Shown one piece after another: positions 1 to 7,232 of a stretch of DNA of 64,000 nucleotides. Every line of letters begins with the position of its first letter. Positions within the stretch are counted from its first letter, which is position 1. The position numbers and the translations under genes were made by a program. Below the pieces are notes generated by a model. That model searched no databases. It worked only from the letters and a program-made list of their open reading frames with translations, and was not told where the DNA came from. This stretch comes from Labyrinthula sp. Ha (taxonomy: Eukaryota; Sar; Bigyra; Labyrinthulida; Labyrinthulaceae), in NCBI GenBank assembly GCA_015227615.1, contig JAALGZ010000002.1:744001-808000 (forward strand), given 5' to 3'.

Positions 1-2196
1 TCCATTTTTATCCAAGTCAAGAAAATCGAAAGAATTTTCAATTTCTTCCTCTGTAAACTCAGGTTTTGCCGCCTCACTACCTGCAACAGCGCATGGTTCT
101 TCTGTTGGTCTTTCTGTTTCTTCAACTGGTACATTTTTTCGCTCAGAATGATCAAATGAGTCCATAGCGGGCTGATTTTGGGGGAAGGGTACATTCAAGG
201 GACCATCAAATGTTATGTCAAGAAATATTTCACCACTAGTTTTGATTTTTCCCCATTTGTCCTTTTTCTTAATTTTTATGCTGCTTTTCACTTCCCCGTA
301 GCGGTAGACTGGTAGAAGCGAGAGCCTACTTTGTCCAATTAAATCGTTATCATTCAAAAAATCTTCATCGAAAACTTTCATAATTACTTCGTGGTGGTCC
401 ACAAGGGTAAACGTAAGCACTTCGTCCCAGTTAACGTTCTCCCCTCCTTTCTTTATTACTTTCGTCTTTTTCTCATAGGAAATGAGCTGCCCTTTAAGCG
501 TAAGCTGAACAAAGGGGTCCTGGCGGGATATGTATTCTTGGCTGGTCATGTGTTTCCCCTCTTTGACATGTATGGATAGCACACCAGCAGGCATATATTC
601 TACGTGGAATTTAACTTTTCCTGTTTCCTTGCCTTTGTTGAACAGTGTACTCCAAGCGTCCTTGCCAGTTGCCACCCCTTGGCTCATAAAGGATCGAAAC
701 CCATCTGCATTGGAAGAGTAACGAAAAATGTCAATTTCTAACGAACCTATTAGGTCATCCTTTCCCAGGTCTGCATCATATATGGAGAAAGTAACCGGGT
801 CCGTAAACGTATTCTTCCCAACGTAAAGAGAAAGTTTTTCATTACGAAAAGAACAACTGCTACCCCCATTTTGAACGGTCTGACCCCGTCTAATTATTCT
901 TCCAAATGTAAGTTGGCAATATGGATCATTCTTGCCTACTATATCCATCTTTTTTAGATCTTTGCATTCTCGGCAAGTAAGGACAAAATACCCAAGCCGA
1001 ACAGGCATGAAATTTAGTTGAACTCTTAGATTTCCATTTGGTACAAACCTCTTACCTTGTTTGACAACTACTTGAGATTCAACGATCTGCAAAAATTTAT
1101 CGTCAGCAGAAAATATATCTAGTAGTGAAAAGGAAGCTTCACCCACTAGTGTATCAGAAAACAAACTTTTCTTAAAAATTTTTGCACGCAAGATTAGCTT
1201 CTCATTTTGCAACATTTCTTGTACTTCCTTAACAAAAAAACACAGTTCGTGATTATCCAACAAAGCATTCTTTGACTTATTCTTCAGCACCTTTGAGTTT
1301 TGACTTTGAAACTGGGGATCTTTAAAACAATTTTTCTCATTTCCCCCAAGGGCAATTGTCAAGAACATGTCCATAGTACCTGATTTCTCAACACTCTTGA
1401 CGTTCGGTCTAACATTTTCTGTTTCTAAGAGAGTAACAACTAGCTTCCCTCTGAGAACGTGTAAAAACTTGAAGCTCTCTGTAGGCTCAACCGCTACGTT
1501 ATTAGTTTTTACATCAGGTTCGATTCCTTTCACGGGTTCATCAATAGGCTTTGGTTTCTCGACTTGAGGCTTTGGAGGAGGAAGTGGAAGAGCACCATCG
1601 CCTTCTGTTTCGTCAGCATGTGAGGTTTCCTGCGACTCAGGATCCTCCTCTGGTGGAGGGGGAATAAATGGCTGAAGTTCATCATCCAACGTAATTTCTT
1701 CAACTGTGCCAGTGGCAAGTTTGCTAGGCTTAGTTGGAACTTCTTCAGGCTCAGAAAGTGGGGTCCCTTCTTCTAGTTTATTTTGATCTGGTGTACTATC
1801 TCCTTGCAAAACAACATCAGCTGGTGGAGGAGCTTTCGGTAAGGGGCGCTTCACTCTGTTCAAGAGACTTGAGCTTATTCCTGATGAACTAGGACGTTCC
1901 GAGTCGTGTTGCCCTTCTCGTGGTGGTGGCAATGGCACTTCTGTCTGAGGAGGTTTCTGTCCAGGAAGCCTCCGTTTTCGGGGTGGTTTCGGTAAACCTC
2001 TTATCTTCTTGTTCCCAAACAATGCCTTTCGCTGAACTTCAGAGAGCATTGACGGTGGTGGCCTCAAGGGCCGCTTTACATTCGCCGGCGATGCACTGTC
2101 TGCTTCAAAAAAGTTATCCTTCATTGAATCAGGTGGAGGAGGAACTTTAGGACGCTTAGATTTCTTTCCAAACAACTCATTTTTTTCTTTCTTCAT
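1..2196 (-). CDS. Multi-C2-domain protein with proline-rich N-terminus and start of an EF-hand (partial, C-terminus beyond left edge)
   Basis: An open frame of 732 codons runs from an ATG at 2196 to the window edge with no stop. Residues 1-235 are low in order: several basic/proline patches of the type RPxxPPPP, then a long acidic/proline linker. At least three C2-like beta-sandwich units follow, at about 240-370, 395-510 and 525-655. The second and third carry the typical 'DPYCQLTFG' and 'QDPFVQLTL' strands and 'D.D...DDLIG' / 'DEDFLNDNDLIG' calcium-loop patterns. The last visible residues ('FDFLDLDKNG') begin an EF-hand loop. Family knowledge: tandem C2 proteins bind calcium and phospholipid in membrane traffic or signalling. 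The polyproline segment could bind SH3/WW partners (inference). The start lies only 25 bp beyond the ADAT3 stop on the same strand. I cannot name an orthologue. Confidence 0.85.
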   Translation of the reverse strand, partial: MKKEKNELFGKKSKRPKVPPPPDSMKDNFFEADSASPANVKRPLRPPPSMLSEVQRKALFGNKKIRGLPKPPRKRRLPGQKPPQTEVPLPPPREGQHDSERPSSSGISSSLLNRVKRPLPKAPPPADVVLQGDSTPDQNKLEEGTPLSEPEEVPTKPSKLATGTVEEITLDDELQPFIPPPPEEDPESQETSHADETEGDGALPLPPPKPQVEKPKPIDEPVKGIEPDVKTNNVAVEPTESFKFLHVLRGKLVVTLLETENVRPNVKSVEKSGTMDMFLTIALGGNEKNCFKDPQFQSQNSKVLKNKSKNALLDNHELCFFVKEVQEMLQNEKLILRAKIFKKSLFSDTLVGEASFSLLDIFSADDKFLQIVESQVVVKQGKRFVPNGNLRVQLNFMPVRLGYFVLTCRECKDLKKMDIVGKNDPYCQLTFGRIIRRGQTVQNGGSSCSFRNEKLSLYVGKNTFTDPVTFSIYDADLGKDDLIGSLEIDIFRYSSNADGFRSFMSQGVATGKDAWSTLFNKGKETGKVKFHVEYMPAGVLSIHVKEGKHMTSQEYISRQDPFVQLTLKGQLISYEKKTKVIKKGGENVNWDEVLTFTLVDHHEVIMKVFDEDFLNDNDLIGQSRLSLLPVYRYGEVKSSIKIKKKDKWGKIKTSGEIFLDITFDGPLNVPFPQNQPAMDSFDHSERKNVPVEETERPTEEPCAVAGSEAAKPEFTEEEIENSFDFLDLDKNG

Positions 2197-2221
2197 TTTG
2201 TTGATATAACTAAACAGCTAA

Positions 2222-3061
2222 CTATGCCAGCTTAACGGAAAAAACTTCAAATCGATGATTCAATCGTTTACAACAATGAATTCTATACTTTGAAAAACCA
2301 CCATTTTTTTGAGTGTTAAGAATAAAAACAGATTTAACTCTACTGTGAAGCAAAGCCATTGAACACATTGTACAAGGTTCTGAAGGAAGAAAAACAAACC
2401 TATTAGTTAGCAGATACGATTCAGTACTTAAGTTTTTTCCATGACCACAAATCTGAAGGATGCTGTGATTTAAAGGATGTTCATTTGCGTGGTTTTCTTG
2501 GAAACAGGGAACCGAAAGAGGGTGTGTTAATGAGGAATCCTCTTGTTCCAAGCCAGAGGTAATAGTAATGACATTTCCAACCAACGCAGCCCTCGAATAT
2601 TTATGAATTAGGGACAGAGACCTGCATGAGAATCGACTAAGTTTATTATATTCAATGAATTTGGCATTAACTCTTTTGTCAACAACCCGCATCTGAATGG
2701 GCCAAAATTTCCTTGACCATATCTCCAGCTGGTTAAACGTCAACGGTGGAGTAATACAAATAGGTAGCAACTCGACATCTATTTGAAATTTTCCCTTCAA
2801 ATACCTGAGAGATTCCATCAAAGTCGGTGAATGAAAGTGCAGATCATAAAGTAACACTTGTAGGCAGTTTTCATTTTTAGATTTCCGTATCTTTTGAAGA
2901 TGCTTCAATTGGTATCTACCGAATATCTTGCCAATTTCTTTAAGCAAAGACTTAATACAAGAGAAATCAGACACTCTTCCAACAACATATTTTGAAACTG
3001 TTTTATTATCTTTTTCTAGCTGATTTTCTTCTTCAACGGTTAATATTTCAACTATTTTCAT
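2222..3061 (-). CDS. ADAT3: tRNA-specific adenosine deaminase subunit TAD3/ADAT3
   Basis: 279 residues from the ATG at 3061. This is the non-catalytic partner of ADAT2. The heterodimer converts A34 to inosine in tRNA anticodons. The C-terminal cytidine/deoxycytidylate deaminase fold is clear: zinc ligands H199 and the pair C230/C233 in 'EPCTMCSMALLHSR', followed by 'GG..KYRIH' and 'LNHRFEVF', which match ADAT3 closely. In place of the catalytic H-A-E the protein has H-S-I (199-201), so the proton-shuttling glutamate is absent. That loss is the hallmark of ADAT3 rather than ADAT2. The frame stays open upstream to 3313 from a GTG-type codon, but that extension overlaps the neighbouring oxygenase and has no family similarity, so I chose 3061. 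It is divergent from the JmjC oxygenase gene (37 bp between ATGs) and followed 25 bp later by the C2 gene. Confidence 0.92.
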   Translation of the reverse strand: MKIVEILTVEEENQLEKDNKTVSKYVVGRVSDFSCIKSLLKEIGKIFGRYQLKHLQKIRKSKNENCLQVLLYDLHFHSPTLMESLRYLKGKFQIDVELLPICITPPLTFNQLEIWSRKFWPIQMRVVDKRVNAKFIEYNKLSRFSCRSLSLIHKYSRAALVGNVITITSGLEQEDSSLTHPLSVPCFQENHANEHPLNHSILQICGHGKNLSTESYLLTNRFVFLPSEPCTMCSMALLHSRVKSVFILNTQKNGGFSKYRIHCCKRLNHRFEVFSVKLA

Positions 3062-3098
3062 TGGCGTATCCTGTAATTTGATTGGATGTCTTAGAGCA
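3062..3098. promoter_or_regulatory. 37-bp divergent intergenic region between ADAT3 and the JmjC oxygenase
   Basis: Only 37 bp separate the ATG of ADAT3 (minus strand, 3061) from the ATG of the oxygenase (plus strand, 3099). Any promoter for either gene must overlap the 5' coding part of the other, or transcription must start inside coding sequence. I see no recognisable core element in these 37 bp. The call rests only on gene positions. Confidence 0.5.
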
Positions 3099-4574
3099 AT
3101 GGGTGGAAAAAAGAGAAACAAGAACGAGAAACTAGCCAAGAATTTATTAGCGAGAAGGTCAAACTTAAAGTTCAAGAAATCACGGACAGAATCTTTTGGT
3201 GTAGAAAAAGTTTTGCAAAAGTTTAGAGATTTGAAGAGTCGTGATGGAGAAGAACTGGGTAGCATTATCCTTGAATGGTTGACAGGATCTGATTTAGAAC
3301 AGTTTGAAAACAATGTCTTTGGTAAGAAGTTTTTTCAGCATAAGCATGGAGAGAAATATTTTTCTGGAATATGTTCCTCTGGTATTTTATTCTGTGCAAT
3401 GAAAGCTCAACAACTTTCAGTAGAAAAGGATTTCACGCTTTCAAAGATTTTAAAACACAAAAGGGTCACAAAGGAAGAAGTGTCTAGCACATCAGTCCGA
3501 GATATAATTTACAATGAAAGTTTTTCAATTCGCTTTCTAAGGCCGCAAGAGTATTTGAGCAATCTATCAAAACTTATTTCTGCCTTAGAAAGCAAGTTTA
3601 AGACAGTTGGAGGCAGCAACATTTACTTAACACCAAAAGGGAGTCAGGGATTTGCCCCTCATTATGACGATGTGGATGTTTTTATACTACAAATAGAGGG
3701 CAAAAAGAAATGGAAAGTTTACGAGCCTACTAAAGTAGCACATGATAAGTTTCCACTCAACCCTCGTCTCTCTAGCAGGGATTTCTCACCAGATGAAGTA
3801 AATGAAGCCGTAGAGAATGGAGATTTGAAACTGTGTTTTGATGGTATACTATCTCCTGGATCTTTTATATATTTTCCAAGGGGCTTTGTTCATGTAGCTG
3901 AATCTCATCCAGAAACTCATTCACTTCATATCACAATTAGTTTCATGCAGAAATATACTTTTGGTGACGTCTTGAAAACAAGTTTGCTTTCTGCAGTAGA
4001 ATCTGCAATACATGATTTTAACTTAGATGAGAAAGCAGCGGAATTAAGAAAAAATCTTCCAAGGAATTTCTACTCATTAATGGGGATAATGAATTCGGAT
4101 GATGAAAATAACATTGAGAAAAGAGAGGAGTTAGTGACACAATTAGCCAGTCAGATGAAACAGCATGTCTTGGATAAAGTAGATTTTGATGCAGCTGCTG
4201 ATCAAATGTGCTACAATTTTTATAACGAAAGGCAAAATCCAAAGGTTTTTATTAATGATTCCGATGACGAAGATGGAGAAAACGAAAATGTTGAACTAAG
4301 CACAGAATTCAAGCTTGCAATGAAGAATTGCGGTAGAATAACTTTAAGTGAAGATGGAGATTCACTTGTAGTTTATCACTCTTTAAAATCGAAAGCCACT
4401 GAAGATGCTCGTGGACTGGAATATGAACTAGAGGACGCTGAAATCTTGGAACCAATTTTGAAATCGGATCCACACAAAGATAGGTTTACAGTAAATGAGT
4501 TACCAGGAGAAAACGAGGACAAACTAAGAGTCGTCCAATTTCTCTTGAGTGAAGGTCTGATAATAAGAATATGA
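3099..4574 (+). CDS. RIOX: JmjC-type ribosomal oxygenase (NO66/MINA53 family)
   Basis: 491 residues. Members are Fe(II)/2-oxoglutarate oxygenases that hydroxylate histidines of large-subunit ribosomal proteins, mostly in the nucleolus. The JmjC core shows the iron ligands H188 and D190 in 'HYDDVDVFILQIEGKKKW' and H265 in 'PRGFVHVAES'. It is followed by the helical dimerisation region and a C-terminal winged-helix part, as in RIOX1/RIOX2. The basic N-terminus ('MGGKKRNKNEKL') suits nuclear or nucleolar targeting. I took the ATG at 3099. The frame is open 21 nt further upstream but only with a TTG. RIOX1 and RIOX2 cannot be separated by eye. No introns. It ends 76 bp from the convergent phosphatase gene. 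The shared divergent region with ADAT3 pairs two translation-related genes. Confidence 0.94.
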   Translation: MGGKKRNKNEKLAKNLLARRSNLKFKKSRTESFGVEKVLQKFRDLKSRDGEELGSIILEWLTGSDLEQFENNVFGKKFFQHKHGEKYFSGICSSGILFCAMKAQQLSVEKDFTLSKILKHKRVTKEEVSSTSVRDIIYNESFSIRFLRPQEYLSNLSKLISALESKFKTVGGSNIYLTPKGSQGFAPHYDDVDVFILQIEGKKKWKVYEPTKVAHDKFPLNPRLSSRDFSPDEVNEAVENGDLKLCFDGILSPGSFIYFPRGFVHVAESHPETHSLHITISFMQKYTFGDVLKTSLLSAVESAIHDFNLDEKAAELRKNLPRNFYSLMGIMNSDDENNIEKREELVTQLASQMKQHVLDKVDFDAAADQMCYNFYNERQNPKVFINDSDDEDGENENVELSTEFKLAMKNCGRITLSEDGDSLVVYHSLKSKATEDARGLEYELEDAEILEPILKSDPHKDRFTVNELPGENEDKLRVVQFLLSEGLIIRI

Positions 4575-4650
4575 CCTAGTTTGTTATTTTTCTGTCTCCT
4601 TTATCATACATACTATGTTTACGTGATGGAAACTTGACTTCCATTGTTGA

Positions 4651-6207
4651 TCAACTCAATAATTTCTCTAAACCTTTGTACCAAATGAACTTCGGAAATG
4701 GATGCTCAGTTTTTGCTTTCACAACGCGTTCTCCTGCATTCCATAGAATACCTTCACTCATCTGTTCTTCCCCATTTGCATCTTGGATTTCATAAAGTCT
4801 CCAAAGTTCTCCACGATCTTGTAAACTTTCTAAACTTCTTAGCACCTCCTTTGTAGGTACAGGGCCGCTTAAAGTAGTGTTTTTCCATTCGACACCATGA
4901 TCTCGTCTTTGTACGACAAGATCCCATGCATCATCCAAGCGAAGGTTGTGAAATTTAGCTAACCAAAAAACAACAGCTAGAGCAGATCGATTAACTCCAG
5001 CAACACAATGTACCAAAATTCGTGGAAGCCAAACTCTTTGCGTTGGGCTTCGAAACTCTGTTTTTGCAAAGAGATGAATCTTGAAAACTTCTTGAATAAA
5101 ATTTGCGGCTTGGAACAGAGAGGCATCCATTTCTGGATTCCAAGCGTCAACATCATTCATGGAAATGGATTTTACAAAGTTTGGACTTTTATCCTTCTGC
5201 GTCGGATAACTGATACTTGAAAGCTCCAACTGATTAGGAGATGCTGCCATGTTTAGAAAATAAACTAAGCTGTGGTCCTCCGCGAACTTAATGCGCTCCT
5301 CAACATGTGGATCTACATCAGTGAAACTAAAATTATTGTTAACCAAACAGCGTCTATTCTTATCAAATCCTGCGCCTACGTACAAGAAACCACGCAGAAT
5401 TTCAGAAGCATTCCAAGAGGTTGAGCAAGAAAAAGGAAAGCTTAAATCAAGCTTAAGTTTCGTTCTTAGATTTTCTCGATACCGTTCTTGTTTACCTCTC
5501 AGCTTTACCAAGCCATCTAACAGCTTAAGAACCTCAATCTCATCGTCCTTGAAGTCTCTAACTCTCTTTTCGATACTGCCAACTTGTTCTGCTGAAACAT
5601 CCGATTTTTTTACATGTGATTTCAGTAAATTTTCAGATTTTACTTTAATATTTACATTAGATTGATGACTGACATTGGAAGCCTTCCCCTTTTTATTTCG
5701 CCTTCGATTCGCGTTTCTGTTCTCGTTTATAATATTTCGATGCCGCTTTTGGCCAGTCTCATGTTGATGTCGTGGCCTAGGCATAAAACCATTTGGTCTT
5801 ACGGCAGGGTTATTATTCATGGGAACAGGAAATCTTACAGGTCTACCATACATTGGCAAAGGCTGAAATGTTGAATGCCCAGAATATGGGATAGGTTGTG
5901 GAAAACGGACAGGCATTCCGTTCATATGATGTATAAAACCTCTAGGAGGAGCAAAATGTGGTATAGCACTAGGTGGATGAAATTGTGGGAAAGGACTCTC
6001 TTGAAGAAATGTTTTCCCTTTAGTCTCTTCTTCGTGATTATCGTCAAAATCGTAGTTTCGAACTCTTCTCCTGGCCATTTGTGCCATCGGTTGAGCTGAG
6101 TTCGTAGGGAGAGAAGAAACGTCCTGCGAAATATCAGCTAAAGGTAGCTTTGGTATTCCTTTTCGATAAACTGGTCGAGTTATATTGTTTGCTCGACGCT
6201 GTTTCAT
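4651..6207 (-). CDS. Dual-specificity protein phosphatase with long disordered basic N-terminus
   Basis: 518 residues from the ATG at 6207. Residues 1-210 are disordered: rich in proline, methionine, phenylalanine and arginine (repeated 'RFP.P', 'MPVRFPQP', 'RRRNKKGK'), resembling RNA-binding or condensate-forming tails. A dual-specificity phosphatase-like domain occupies about 255-430. It has the active-site loop H400-C401-V-A-G-V-N-R407-S ('HCVAGVNRSA'), which fits HCxxGxxRS, and downstream helices 'DDAWDLVVQRR'. The general-acid aspartate is probably in the 'MNDVDAWNPEMD' segment (inference). The C-terminal extension of about 90 residues contains conserved-looking tryptophans ('WKNTTLSGP', 'ELWRLYE', 'FIWYKG'). 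Substrate unknown. It is divergent from TBCA (173 bp) and convergent with the oxygenase gene. No introns are needed. I do not recognise a named orthologue. Confidence 0.87.
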   Translation of the reverse strand: MKQRRANNITRPVYRKGIPKLPLADISQDVSSLPTNSAQPMAQMARRRVRNYDFDDNHEEETKGKTFLQESPFPQFHPPSAIPHFAPPRGFIHHMNGMPVRFPQPIPYSGHSTFQPLPMYGRPVRFPVPMNNNPAVRPNGFMPRPRHQHETGQKRHRNIINENRNANRRRNKKGKASNVSHQSNVNIKVKSENLLKSHVKKSDVSAEQVGSIEKRVRDFKDDEIEVLKLLDGLVKLRGKQERYRENLRTKLKLDLSFPFSCSTSWNASEILRGFLYVGAGFDKNRRCLVNNNFSFTDVDPHVEERIKFAEDHSLVYFLNMAASPNQLELSSISYPTQKDKSPNFVKSISMNDVDAWNPEMDASLFQAANFIQEVFKIHLFAKTEFRSPTQRVWLPRILVHCVAGVNRSALAVVFWLAKFHNLRLDDAWDLVVQRRDHGVEWKNTTLSGPVPTKEVLRSLESLQDRGELWRLYEIQDANGEEQMSEGILWNAGERVVKAKTEHPFPKFIWYKGLEKLLS

Positions 6208-6380
6208 CAGGTAGCAAGTGCTTTAAAATATTTCTACTTAGAGATTTTCAAAATACCTTTTTCAAAAGTCTAACGACTAAGTTTTGGTTTCGGTATTGAT
6301 GACAGATTTGGCCACTCTTATATCGCGATAATTCTCGAAAAATAACCGTTTAAGCGAACAAGCAAAAACCGTTAAGAAAA
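6208..6380. promoter_or_regulatory. Divergent promoter region of the phosphatase and TBCA genes
   Basis: 173 bp lie between two divergent start codons. They contain a perfect 10-bp palindrome TATCGCGATA at 6321-6330 and two copies of AACCGTT (6344-6350 and 6367-6373, 23 bp apart, the second 8 bp before the TBCA ATG). AACCGTT matches the YAACNG core bound by MYB-type factors in other eukaryotes. That these sites work here is inference. Confidence 0.35.
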
Positions 6381-6727
6381 ATGTCAGTTGAAGAAAAAGA
6401 CTTTAAGATAAAGTTCAATGTGTTGAGGAGAACTTTGAACGAGTTGAAGATGTATCAACAAGAGGTAACCCAATATTTTTTATTAAGGTTCAGGTTTCAG
6501 AAGGGGAGCAAACATTAGCAAAGATGGCTGAAACCCACGACAGGTATAGGCAGTTAACGCAGGCACTAGAGGAGTCCAAAAGTATGGTGCTGAATGCGAC
6601 TACTCGAGCTGGAAAGGCAAAAGCAGATTTGGAGGATATTCTTGAAGACAGTGAGAACTTTTCTGATAACGGGGAGTTGAAGAAAAAAGCAACAGAGTGT
6701 TTGAAAGAATCTGCGAAATTTCTTTAG
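6381..6727 (+). CDS. TBCA: Tubulin-specific chaperone A (tubulin cofactor A), one 29-nt intron
   Basis: Two exons, 6381-6464 and 6494-6727, give 105 residues (animal and plant TBCA about 105-115). TBCA holds beta-tubulin released from the CCT chaperonin. The protein is a three-helix bundle: 'DFKIKFNVLRRTLNELKMYQQE' is helix 1, then 'VSEGEQTLAKMAE' and 'ALEESKSMVLNATTRAGKA' match the 'EDxxDIKKQxEvLqES.mMIPD...RL..A...L' core, and 'KADLEDILEDSE' begins helix 3. The intron 6465-6493 (GTAACC..TTCAG) is only 29 nt. A second AG at 6500 would break the frame, and reading through the intron also breaks it. A poly(A)-signal-like AATAAA lies at 6818-6823. It stands in the same window as CCT4, its upstream partner in tubulin folding, but 37 kb away. 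Confidence 0.92.
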
Positions 6728-7232
6728 TGTTATTGTTGTTTCGTTCTCTACACAGCCCAGGTTTTTATGGATATAAGATTTCAACCGGAAACATGTTGTT
6801 TTACTTGTTCTCTGCTCAATAAAGTTAAAGATGTGGTTTTCTGCTGTGTTGAGCTACTTAAGTGACCTGACTATATACTATTCATTCACCTAATATGGAG
6901 AAAATTCTTGAATCGCTTTGAAAAAAAACTATCTACAAGTCAATAGTTCAGTCGTTTTGTAATTACTTCCTGCCCCTTACAAAACAGGAACAGCCTTCCA
7001 ATTTAATACACTTTCAAGTGATTCAAAATTCATGTGACCTAAACTTTTTTCGCCAGAACAAATTATGTTTAGTTTGAGAGACAGGAAACTATACTAAAAT
7101 TAGCGTTAAAATTTTTTCTGGATATATTTAGCTAATGTTTATCCCAAATTATTACAAAGCAAATCATACATATTAAATAACAATGTAGTTATTTTGCTGG
7201 AATACTATATATTTCTAGGCGAACTCTTCACA
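6728..7232. other. Convergent 3' intergenic region
   Basis: 505 bp between the TBCA stop and the stop of the minus-strand seven-span gene, presumably both 3' untranslated regions. AATAAA at 6818-6823 is a plausible poly(A) signal for TBCA. I see no gene here. Confidence 0.6.

Noticed and set aside
3062-3313. N-terminal extension of ADAT3 by 84 residues
   Set aside because: Starts at a non-ATG codon, overlaps the oxygenase coding region and lacks similarity to ADAT3 N-termini.
5291-5665. 124-codon plus-strand open frame
   Set aside because: Antisense shadow of the phosphatase gene, which has a recognisable active site on the minus strand.
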